Both the position numbers and the translations under genes were made by a program. The notes below the pieces were generated by a model. It saw only the letters and a program-made list of their open reading frames with translations. It made no database searches and was not told the DNA's origin. A stretch of 8,598 bases of DNA from Flavobacteriaceae bacterium (GTDB lineage Bacteria > Bacteroidota > Bacteroidia > Flavobacteriales > Flavobacteriaceae). The stretch lies in the NCBI GenBank assembly GCA_947461915.1, contig CANHNG010000053.1, forward strand, positions 1-8,598, written 5' to 3'. Numbering within the stretch: the first letter of the stretch is position 1; each line of letters begins with the position of its first letter. Positions 1 to 5,913 of the stretch are shown here, in pieces.

Positions 1-293
1 CCTAAATCCAACATTTTTCCGGCAATAATTTCAATTTGGAGCAATTGGTCTTGGTAACCCTCACTCTTGAGTAGTACTAATTGGCTTCCTATTCCAACGT
101 GTTCAAAACTGAATTTACCATTACGATCTGTCAATTGGGTCAAATTGGTATTTTGAATGGATACAACAACGCTTTGCAGGGACTTTTGTGATTTCGAATC
201 TTCTACTTTGCCTGAAACCCCCGAATTAGATTGCCCAAAAGCAATTGTGGCTTGTATGACAAATAACAGGCTAATCATATTGTAATTTTTCAT
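1..293 (-). CDS. N-terminus of TonB-dependent receptor-like outer membrane protein (partial)
   Basis: The reading frame starts with ATG at 293 and stays open to the left edge, giving 97 codons; the C-terminus lies outside the window. Residues 1-21 form a signal peptide (MKNYNMISLLFVIQATIAFG then Q), so the product is exported. Residues about 26-90 look like a carboxypeptidase-regulatory-like (CarboxypepD_reg) beta-sandwich: VSGKVEDSKSQKSLQ, then SVVVSIQNTNLTQLTDRNGKFSF, with the typical 'T-D-x-x-G-x-F-x-F' step. In Bacteroidetes this domain most often precedes a plug and 22-strand barrel of TonB-dependent receptors, including SusC-like ones, but it also occurs on other surface proteins. Since no plug domain is visible, the receptor assignment is inference. 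A second Met at codon 6 could also start the protein. The gene is divergent from the nuclease-family gene to its right. Confidence 0.75.
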   Translation of the reverse strand, partial: MKNYNMISLLFVIQATIAFGQSNSGVSGKVEDSKSQKSLQSVVVSIQNTNLTQLTDRNGKFSFEHVGIGSQLVLLKSEGYQDQLLQIEIIAGKMLDL

Positions 294-355
294 AAATAAA
301 AATTAATTCATTTGATTTAAAAAACACATCCCTTATAAGTACCTGTTAATGTACG

Positions 356-396
356 CTTTAAATTGCTTTTATTTGCAATTGATTTAAAGTTTTTTT
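356..396 (+). terminator. Hairpin followed by T7 in the leader of the nuclease-family gene
   Basis: CTTTAAATTGC (356-366) pairs with GCAAT...TTTAAAG (375-389), leaving a four-base bulge on the right arm; the loop is TTTTATTT. Seven T residues follow directly (390-396). This is the form of an intrinsic terminator reading in the plus direction. It sits 31 bases before the ATG at 428 and between two divergent genes, so there is no upstream plus-strand gene in the window for it to end. It may be an attenuator, a leftover terminator, or chance in very AT-rich DNA. Confidence 0.35.
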
Positions 397-427
397 ATTA
401 ATTTTAATCTTAATAAATGTGGATTAT

Positions 428-1537
428 ATGAAAATTAAAAAATTTATTCTTTTTTTGATTCTTACCTCCACAATATTGGTGGCCAACGCTCAAGAAAAAA
501 AATATAAGGTGCACACCGTGGCTTTCTATAATTTTGAAAACCTTTTTGACACCATTAATAATCCCAATAATGATGAGGAGTGGACTCCGACTGGAATTCA
601 GCGTTGGACTTCCAAGAAATACAACCAAAAATTAGAAAATCTTTCGAAAGTTTTGATGCAAATCGGGACGAATGAGCAACAAAAAGAGGCGCCCACTTTT
701 ATTGGATGTTCTGAAGTTGAAAATCGAGGCGTTCTGGAAGATTTAGTAAAACATCCCAATCTTGCTATAAGTGATTACGGCATTGTACATTTTGAGTCCC
801 CTGACAAAAGGGGAATTGATGTTGGTTTTTTATACCAGAAAAAATATTTTAAACCTGCGAGTTTTACCAACATCCCTTTATTGGTCTACAGAAATAACGA
901 CATGAACGATAAAAAAGAGGAGAGAATCGAAGAGGACAAATCCGATATTGACAAAATAGAAGTGGCCAATGATAAGCGAGTTTTTACTAGGGACATTCTA
1001 CTGGTGACTGGTTTTCTGGACGGCGAAGAGTTTAATATAATGGTAAATCACTGGCCTTCCCGTACTGGTGGGGAGAAAAAAAGCAGTCCATTTCGTGAAG
1101 CGGCCGGAAGGCTGAACAGAAAAATTATGGATTCTATCTATAAAGTTAATCCCAATGCCAAAATCATTACCATGGGTGATTTGAATGATGGTGCCTATAA
1201 CAAAAGCATAAAAGAAGGCATTGGAGCCAAATTAAAAAAATCGGAAGTCAAGCGATTTGGGGTTTACAACCCTTTCGAACAAATGGCCAAAGATGGAAAT
1301 GCAACGCTGTTCTATAGGGATGCAGGAGATATTTTTGATCAAATCATGGTTTCTCAAACATTAATTCAGCAAGACTATTCTTCCTTTCGGTATTGGAAAG
1401 CGGGAATTTTCAACAAGCCTTTTATGATTCAAAATACGGGACAATATAAGGGATATCCCTTGCGGCATACCGCCAATGAAGTGGGGTTTAGCGACCACTT
1501 TCCGGTGTACATTTATTTGATCAAAGAGGTAAAATAA
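428..1537 (+). CDS. Secreted endonuclease/exonuclease/phosphatase-family protein
   Basis: This 369-residue protein belongs to the DNase I-like (EEP) fold family, metal-dependent phosphodiesterases that cut nucleic acids or phosphate esters. The family signatures appear in order: NFENLFD (35-41), the metal-site glutamates in SEVEN (E96/E98), RGIDVGFLY, NHWPSRTGG (N207, H208), MGDLND (D251, N253) and SDHFPVY (D356, H357). All catalytic positions expected for the fold are present, so activity is likely. Residues 1-21 are a signal peptide ending in ANA before Q22, so it acts in the periplasm or outside the cell; the substrate is unknown. A charged stretch at about 158-180 interrupts the core and is probably a surface loop. 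The frame could start at GTG 419, but ATG 428 gives a clean signal peptide. It is monocistronic as far as seen: a 300-bp spacer follows. Confidence 0.9.
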   Translation: MKIKKFILFLILTSTILVANAQEKKYKVHTVAFYNFENLFDTINNPNNDEEWTPTGIQRWTSKKYNQKLENLSKVLMQIGTNEQQKEAPTFIGCSEVENRGVLEDLVKHPNLAISDYGIVHFESPDKRGIDVGFLYQKKYFKPASFTNIPLLVYRNNDMNDKKEERIEEDKSDIDKIEVANDKRVFTRDILLVTGFLDGEEFNIMVNHWPSRTGGEKKSSPFREAAGRLNRKIMDSIYKVNPNAKIITMGDLNDGAYNKSIKEGIGAKLKKSEVKRFGVYNPFEQMAKDGNATLFYRDAGDIFDQIMVSQTLIQQDYSSFRYWKAGIFNKPFMIQNTGQYKGYPLRHTANEVGFSDHFPVYIYLIKEVK

Positions 1538-1642
1538 TTAGTCCTGAATTTTTTATTTCTGCTGGATATACTAATAACAATCGATTTCAGGTGTAATTCC
1601 ATAAAATTGGATTAAAAAATAATTTTACAAGTTAAAATTGGA

Positions 1643-1747
1643 ACCAATTCAAGCACGATGTCAGTCTGAACCTGTCGAAGATTATATAATGAAGACACTT
1701 CGACTCCCGAAGCTTCGGGACAGTGTGACAAATTACTACGAATTGGC
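1643..1747. repeat. Imperfect inverted-repeat intergenic element (GTCGAAG type)
   Basis: The outer ends CCAATTC (1644-1650) and GAATTGG (1740-1746) are exact inverse copies. Inside them TGTCAGTCTG (1659-1668) pairs imperfectly with CAGTGTGACA (1721-1730), and GTCGAAG (1674-1680) pairs with CTTCGAC (1698-1704). A perfect 16-bp palindrome, TCCCGAAGCTTCGGGA, is nested at 1705-1720. Sequences of the form CAGTCTGA..GTCGAAG / CTTCGA..CAGTGTGACA are, from general knowledge, dispersed many times in Flavobacteriaceae spacers. It is probably a REP/MITE-like element and may also stop transcription of the upstream gene. The rest of the spacer (1538-1642, 1748-1836) holds no gene I can see. Confidence 0.7.
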
Positions 1748-1805
1748 TATAAAAATAATTACACCCAACTAATTTTGTATACTGTTATTTTTAACCAACA
1801 TTATG

Positions 1806-1813
1806 TACCTTTA
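1806..1813 (+). promoter_or_regulatory. Possible -7 box (TAnnTTTG-like) before the aldehyde dehydrogenase
   Basis: TACCTTTA differs from the Bacteroidetes -7 consensus TAnnTTTG in one base. No good TTTG -33 box lies 19 bases upstream; TTTG at 1774-1777 is too far away. If used, transcription would start near 1820, which fits translation from ATG 1837 and not from ATG 1813. Confidence 0.25.
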
Positions 1814-1836
1814 TGAATCCAATTTTAAAAAACACA

Positions 1837-3390
1837 ATGGCAACAATAGCAACACAATTCGGAATACAAGAAGCACTGGTGCAACTAGGCGTAAAAGTTC
1901 TGAATGAAGGAACGTCAACGGGAAGTAATCAATTTTCAAATGGAGAAATTCTCGAAAGTTATTCGCCGGTGGACGGCCAATTAATCGCCTCTGTGAGAAC
2001 TACTTCAGCCGCCGACTATGAAAACCTGATGCAGACTGCTACCGAAGCATTCCAAACATTTCGTTTAATCCCCGCACCACAACGTGGGGAAATCGTGCGA
2101 CAGTTTGGCGATAAACTTCGCAAAAACAAAGAAGCCTTGGGGAAATTGGTTTCCTATGAAATGGGGAAATCATTACAGGAAGGCTATGGCGAAGTGCAGG
2201 AAATGATAGACATTTGTGATTTTGCTGTGGGACTTTCACGACAATTACACGGTTTAACGATGCACTCCGAACGCCCGGGACACCGGATGTACGAGCAATA
2301 CCACCCCATGGGGATTGTCGGAATCATTTCGGCATTCAACTTTCCGGTGGCCGTTTGGGCATGGAACACCGCTTTGGCTTGGATTTGTGGTGATGTTTGC
2401 GTTTGGAAACCCTCAGAGAAAACGCCACTTTGCGGCATTGCCTGTCAAAACATCATTGCCGAAGTAATCCATGAAAATAAGCTGCCGGAAGGCATTTCGT
2501 GCTTGGTAAACGGCGACTACAAAGTGGGCGAATGGATGACGAACGACAAACGGATACCCTTAATTTCAGCAACGGGTTCTACCCGAATGGGAAAAATAGT
2601 GGCGCAAGCCGTTGCAGGTCGTTTGGGGAAATCCTTGTTGGAGTTGGGCGGAAACAATGCGATAATTGTAACGCCGGATGCCGATATCAAAATGACCGTT
2701 ATTGGCGCTGTTTTTGGGGCGGTGGGAACTGCAGGACAACGTTGCACGTCAACGCGTCGTTTAATTATTCACGATAGCATTTATGATACCGTAAAAGACG
2801 CCCTTGTTTCGGCTTATGGTCAACTAAAAATCGGAAATCCATTAGACGAAAAGAACCATGTTGGTCCTTTAATCGACACGCATGCCGCTAAAATATACAA
2901 AAAAGCCTTGGAAAAAGTCGTTACCGAAGGCGGTCAACTTCTTGTGAAAGGGGGCGTGCTTTCGGGCGAAGGTTACGAAAGCGGTTGTTATGTAAAACCT
3001 GCTATCGCCGAGGCCAACAATTCCTTTGAAATTGTACAACATGAAACCTTTGCACCCGTTTTGTATTTGTTGAAATACTCCGGTTCGGTTGAAAATGCCA
3101 TCGAAATTCAAAACGCGGTCGTTCAAGGATTGTCCTCCGCCATTATGACCAATAATTTACGGGAAGCCGAACTTTTCTTGTCGGTTACAGGTTCCGATTG
3201 TGGGATTGCCAACGTCAATATAGGCACTTCCGGGGCTGAAATTGGGGGTGCTTTTGGAGGCGAAAAAGAAACGGGTGGTGGACGTGAATCTGGTTCCGAT
3301 GCCTGGAAAATCTATATGCGTCGCCAAACCAACACCATTAATTATACCACGAGTTTGCCCTTGGCACAAGGGATTAAATTTGATTTGTAA
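1837..3390 (+). CDS. amaB: ALDH7-family aldehyde dehydrogenase (probable alpha-aminoadipic semialdehyde / piperideine-6-carboxylate dehydrogenase)
   Basis: This 517-residue cytosolic NAD(P)-dependent dehydrogenase belongs to the antiquitin (ALDH7) branch, whose known members oxidise alpha-aminoadipic semialdehyde, in equilibrium with piperideine-6-carboxylate, to 2-aminoadipate in lysine and pipecolate breakdown. Visible catalytic parts are N168 in SAFNFP, K191 in WKPSEKTP, E269 in LELGGNN, C303 in GQRCTSTRR and E403 in ETFAPV. The branch signature is the C-terminal GGGRESGSDAWK (from about 480) followed by YMRRQTNTINY. E122 in GEVQEMID and R302 beside the cysteine align with the residues that bind the aminoadipate end of the substrate in human antiquitin (recalled, not aligned by computer). 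ATG 1837 (MATIATQFG...) is chosen because it gives the usual family length and because of the possible promoter just upstream; ATG 1813 would add eight residues. No lysine-pathway partner is adjacent, so the substrate remains inference. A strong terminator follows. Confidence 0.88.
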   Translation: MATIATQFGIQEALVQLGVKVLNEGTSTGSNQFSNGEILESYSPVDGQLIASVRTTSAADYENLMQTATEAFQTFRLIPAPQRGEIVRQFGDKLRKNKEALGKLVSYEMGKSLQEGYGEVQEMIDICDFAVGLSRQLHGLTMHSERPGHRMYEQYHPMGIVGIISAFNFPVAVWAWNTALAWICGDVCVWKPSEKTPLCGIACQNIIAEVIHENKLPEGISCLVNGDYKVGEWMTNDKRIPLISATGSTRMGKIVAQAVAGRLGKSLLELGGNNAIIVTPDADIKMTVIGAVFGAVGTAGQRCTSTRRLIIHDSIYDTVKDALVSAYGQLKIGNPLDEKNHVGPLIDTHAAKIYKKALEKVVTEGGQLLVKGGVLSGEGYESGCYVKPAIAEANNSFEIVQHETFAPVLYLLKYSGSVENAIEIQNAVVQGLSSAIMTNNLREAELFLSVTGSDCGIANVNIGTSGAEIGGAFGGEKETGGGRESGSDAWKIYMRRQTNTINYTTSLPLAQGIKFDL

Positions 3391-3406
3391 GGAATTATTC
3401 TCACCT

Positions 3407-3442
3407 AAAAAAAGACAATTTTAAAATTTAAAATTGCCTTTT
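3407..3442. terminator. Bidirectional intrinsic terminator between convergent genes
   Basis: CAATTTTAAA (3416-3425) and TTTAAAATTG (3427-3436) form a perfect 10-bp stem. It extends outward as AAAAG / CTTTT across one A-C mismatch. A7 on the left (3407-3413) and TTTT on the right give a U-tract in both directions. It lies 17 bases after the aldehyde dehydrogenase stop and 55 bases after the stop of the minus-strand gene at 3498, so it can serve both. Confidence 0.75.
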
Positions 3443-3497
3443 GATATTTTAAACTGTCTTAAAAAATTTAATTAAGAAAAAACCATATTGAAATTTT

Positions 3498-3995
3498 CTA
3501 CAAATTAAAAGAGGCTCCAATATTGAACACAAACTGATTGTTCAGATAATCAAATCCACTTGGGGTCGTGTCGTATTTTGCCAAAGGAATTCCAGCCTCT
3601 GAATACACCCCAAAACCATCGGTAAAGAAATAACGAAAACCAAGATGGGCACCAAAATTCCGTAGCCCTAAATCCAATCCTGGATAAATATCCATTTTCG
3701 GGTCTAGTTTTAGCACATTCCCTAAATTAGCATTGAATCGCGCTTTGGCATCAAATCGATCCATAAATTCGGGTTTGTTTCCTATATCATCTTTATTAAC
3801 TGACAATAAATACGAAGTAACAAATCCGAAGGACATGTTTTCGCCACTGCCAAAATCTAGAAAAAGTCCAATCCCTGAACCTCCGTTTTGAATATTCATG
3901 CCAACATCGAATTTGGTATCTCCTTTCCCTTTATACCCCTGTGCATTCATAAAGCAAAATGAGGAAAATAATAATAGTGTAAAAGTTTTTTTCAT
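3498..3995 (-). CDS. Small secreted outer-membrane-type beta-barrel protein (possibly DUF6646)
   Basis: This 165-residue protein has a signal peptide at 1-18 (MKKTFTLLLFSSFCFMNA, then Q19). The mature part alternates short amphipathic strands with turns: KFDVGMNIQNGG, GIGLFLDFGSGENMSFGFVTSYLL, DAKARFNANLG, PGLDLGLRNFGAHLGFRYFF, GFGVYSEAGIPLA and a final FNIGASFNL ending in an aromatic-plus-leucine, as in outer-membrane barrels. Its size would suit a small, roughly eight-strand barrel. It resembles a short flavobacterial family I recall as DUF6646, but I cannot confirm the name. No enzymatic motif is visible. It lies 46 bp downstream of the phosphoesterase gene on the same strand and may share its transcript, though nothing links their functions. 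Confidence 0.75.
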   Translation of the reverse strand: MKKTFTLLLFSSFCFMNAQGYKGKGDTKFDVGMNIQNGGSGIGLFLDFGSGENMSFGFVTSYLLSVNKDDIGNKPEFMDRFDAKARFNANLGNVLKLDPKMDIYPGLDLGLRNFGAHLGFRYFFTDGFGVYSEAGIPLAKYDTTPSGFDYLNNQFVFNIGASFNL

Positions 3996-4041
3996 AAAAA
4001 TAAAGGTTAATGGATTTGAATGTGAAAATAGTTAAAAGATC

Positions 4042-4767
4042 TTAATTTCTCCCTTTTTCATTTGGGTATAAATGGTGTAAAGGCTCACTTTGCCAGAATT
4101 CCTTGGTGTTCACATCCATAATGGTTAGTGGTCCCTCAAAAGCGGCGCTTGTGTCGATATTCCATACATTGGCCATTTGTACGGGGGTGGTTTTGTTTAT
4201 TCTGGAAACTGGCGTGTGTCCAATATAAATTTCTTTATACAAAGTCAGTCGTTTTGGGTAAAACAGATCGTCTATTTGTAGTGTTTTGTCCATTGCCAAT
4301 GCGGTTTCCCAAAGCGTTCTGTCCCAATAAAACAATTTTGGAAAATATTCGTAATCAACGCCATTTACATTGGTAAAACCAGCGTGAATAAACAAACGAT
4401 TTTCCTCGTCAATATAATAATTTTCCAAAGTCTCCAGGAATTCCAAATGTTTTTTTACACTTTCTTCGCTTACATTGGCGTAAGCCAATGCCGTTGATTC
4501 GCCGCCATGTTTATACCACAATGGATTATCCTTAGTTTTGTTCAACCATTCCAACAATAATTCGTCGTGATTGCCCCGAATAAAAACACAATTGTGATTG
4601 GTTTGTAATTTAATCAAATAATCAATTACCTGGGGCGATTGGCTCCAGCCATCTACATAATCCCCCAAAAAAATCAAGGTGTCGCTTGGGGTAACTTTGG
4701 CTCTTTCCATAATTTGGTGCAGGGCACGCAAACCGCCGTGAATGTCGCCTATGACAAGTGTTCTCAT
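4042..4767 (-). CDS. PPP-family metallophosphoesterase (Ser/Thr phosphatase or ApaH-like)
   Basis: This 241-residue cytosolic calcineurin-like phosphoesterase carries a full set of metal ligands: GDIHG (D8, H10), GDYVDGW (D36), RGNHDE (N66, H67), HAGF (H128) and GHTP (H184), followed by WNIDT (D206). This order and spacing is that of the PPP group, which includes bacterial protein phosphatases (PrpA/PrpE) and diadenosine tetraphosphatase ApaH. In the usual GDxVDRG motif the arginine is replaced: the sequence reads GDYVDGW, so the phosphate-contacting Arg is missing at that place. This argues for a substrate other than the textbook ones and against naming it apaH or prpE. The start at 4767 puts the first beta strand (TLVIGD) right at the N-terminus, as is normal for the family. 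The small barrel gene follows 46 bp downstream. Confidence 0.87.
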   Translation of the reverse strand: MRTLVIGDIHGGLRALHQIMERAKVTPSDTLIFLGDYVDGWSQSPQVIDYLIKLQTNHNCVFIRGNHDELLLEWLNKTKDNPLWYKHGGESTALAYANVSEESVKKHLEFLETLENYYIDEENRLFIHAGFTNVNGVDYEYFPKLFYWDRTLWETALAMDKTLQIDDLFYPKRLTLYKEIYIGHTPVSRINKTTPVQMANVWNIDTSAAFEGPLTIMDVNTKEFWQSEPLHHLYPNEKGRN

Positions 4768-4829
4768 TTTCTATTTTTTATGCTCTAAAATAGTTGCTGT
4801 TTAAATTTCACATCACCCAAAATTCTTAA

Positions 4830-4845
4830 CGAAAAACAATTTTCG
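4830..4845. repeat. Short perfect hairpin
   Basis: CGAAAA (4830-4835) and TTTTCG (4840-4845) enclose ACAA. It lies in the 5' leader region of the phosphoesterase gene and immediately left of the longer inverted repeat. Role unknown; it could be chance. Confidence 0.3.
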
Positions 4846-4846
4846 A

Positions 4847-4940
4847 CGTGCTGGCTTTCAGCTCATTAATAGCTCTTTCTTATCAACCGGCACGAAAGTT
4901 TATAAATAGCACAAATGTATCAAAGATCCGAAAGCCAGCA
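4847..4940. repeat. Inverted repeat with two competing pairings
   Basis: TGCTGGCTTTC (4849-4859) and GAAAGCCAGCA (4930-4940) are an exact 11-bp inverted repeat 70 bases apart. The same left arm, CGTGCTGGCTTTC, can instead pair with CCGGCACG (4887-4894), with one G-T type mismatch. The flanks inside the arms also match in part (CAGCTCA versus GGATCTT on the opposite strand). This spacer (4768-4969) holds no gene. The structure sits 30 bases past the stop of the lipoprotein gene, so it may be its terminator or the end of a small mobile or cassette-like unit. It has no T-run next to the arms, which weakens the terminator reading. Confidence 0.5.
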
Positions 4941-4969
4941 TGGTTACTAAATTGTATATTGTGTTTGGT

Positions 4970-5677
4970 TTATTCAATATTTACTTTAATCAAATTGTAG
5001 TATATTGTAGTAGTTGATTCAAATCCTGAATCAGTACCGATAATTAACCAAATCTCACCATTTGAATTAGATTTAATATATAGTGGGCTTATGGTTTTTA
5101 AAGTTTTTAACTTGTATGTATACAAATCTGTACCGTTAGAAAAATCTCCTATTTTTTTCATATCATTCCCACCTATTTGTTGATTACCTTTGTCAAGATT
5201 CATTCTGTACCAGTTATCAGAATTGTCTATTACTTTCAAAGGCTCAAAAGTTGAAGCTCCGGCTTTAATAGCCACACCTTCACCTGGCGCACCACCAACT
5301 CCAACACCACCACTTGCTGCATTTGTAGCAAATTCTATCTCAATTGAAATATTATAATTCTTATTTGGCAGTAAACCATTGAATTTCTTTTTGATAAACA
5401 TAAATAAATCATCGCTACGGTTTGTGCCTGATTGTTTTAAAGCACCTTTATTCACATTTAATGGTTCAGGTAGTTTAGTATATGAAAATTCCAAATTATA
5501 ATTTTCTATATTCAGTTGGTTTGGGTAATCTGCAAAATCCCCAATCCAATCTTCTGAATTTGTTTGGAAATTGTAGATAAATTCTTTGGGGACATCTGAT
5601 TTAGCTTCATCATCTTTTTGACAACTTATAAAAGTTGTTAAAAAAATAGTAAATACAATTACAATTAACTTGTTCAT
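4970..5677 (-). CDS. Predicted lipoprotein of unknown function
   Basis: This 235-residue protein has a type II signal peptide: MNKLIVIVFTIFLTTFIS then C19, the lipidated cysteine, followed by QKDDEAKSD, a charged tether common in Bacteroidetes surface lipoproteins. An upstream ATG (5701) would add eight residues, but the start at 5677 gives the proper n-region. The mature part starts with FIYNFQTNSEDWIGDFADYP, the usual opening of a jelly-roll (galactose-binding-like) domain, and is rich in beta strands throughout. It has a glycine-rich stretch at about 130-147 (ASGGVGVGGAPGEGVAIKAG), a DDLFMFIKKKF strand, and ends with IWLIIGTDSGFESTTTIYY. I recall similar unnamed proteins in other bacteria but no known function; carbohydrate or ligand binding is a guess from fold style. 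The gene is more AT-rich than the aldehyde dehydrogenase and stands alone between two repeat-bearing spacers. Confidence 0.78.
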   Translation of the reverse strand: MNKLIVIVFTIFLTTFISCQKDDEAKSDVPKEFIYNFQTNSEDWIGDFADYPNQLNIENYNLEFSYTKLPEPLNVNKGALKQSGTNRSDDLFMFIKKKFNGLLPNKNYNISIEIEFATNAASGGVGVGGAPGEGVAIKAGASTFEPLKVIDNSDNWYRMNLDKGNQQIGGNDMKKIGDFSNGTDLYTYKLKTLKTISPLYIKSNSNGEIWLIIGTDSGFESTTTIYYNLIKVNIE

Positions 5678-5751
5678 TTTATTTTCATTATTAATTAACA
5701 CTTGTAAAAAACTTTACGATTTTGCTTATTTCTATATTTTATTGTCATTTT

Positions 5752-5841
5752 TAATCACACCCAACTCGTTTTTAGGCGAAATAAACCTTCGCATATACAC
5801 CCAATTCTGGCTAGATTAGCGAAAGTTTCCCTTCGCTTTAT
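5752..5841. repeat. Two tandem degenerate hairpin repeats (ACACCCAA ... GCGAA/TTCGC)
   Basis: Copy 1 (5757-5796) and copy 2 (5797-5841) both begin ACACCCAA and then carry GCGAA, a short loop, and TTCGC, ending in TAT. The GCGAA/TTCGC pairs (5776-5792 and 5819-5836) can each fold into a 5-6-bp hairpin. The leader of copy 1, TAATCACACCCAACT (5752-5766), matches TAATTACACCCAACT at 1756-1770 in 14 of 15 bases. This 236-bp spacer (5678-5913) lies upstream of the lipoprotein gene and downstream of the Schlafen-like gene; I see no coding gene in it. Confidence 0.5.
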
Positions 5842-5913
5842 CCTATTCCACATATATCAAATAATTAGCACAAATTTTAAAAAGGTTTGAACTCCATTTT
5901 AAATCGAAACTCT

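Noticed and set aside
410..628. 72-codon minus-strand open frame over the start of the nuclease-family gene
   Set aside because: It lies antisense to a well-supported signal peptide and catalytic-domain start, and its lysine/phenylalanine/isoleucine-rich product reflects the reverse of an A/T-rich coding stretch.
2039..3424. Several 60-92-codon open frames on both strands within and just past the aldehyde dehydrogenase gene
   Set aside because: They overlap a full-length ALDH with all catalytic motifs, have no family motif or signal peptide of their own, and are expected in a long gene of moderate GC.
4128..4376. 82-codon plus-strand open frame opposite the phosphoesterase
   Set aside because: It is antisense to conserved motif regions (GHTP, WNIDT), and the Cys/Trp-rich product is typical of shadow translation.
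4830..4950. Integron attC-like recombination site
   Set aside because: The arms form a hairpin, but I could not find the paired core sites (RYYYAAC and GTTRRRY) in the right places, and no integrase or cassette array is in view.
5702..5913. CRISPR-like repeat array
   Set aside because: There are only two degenerate adjacent units with no spacer between them and no cas gene nearby.
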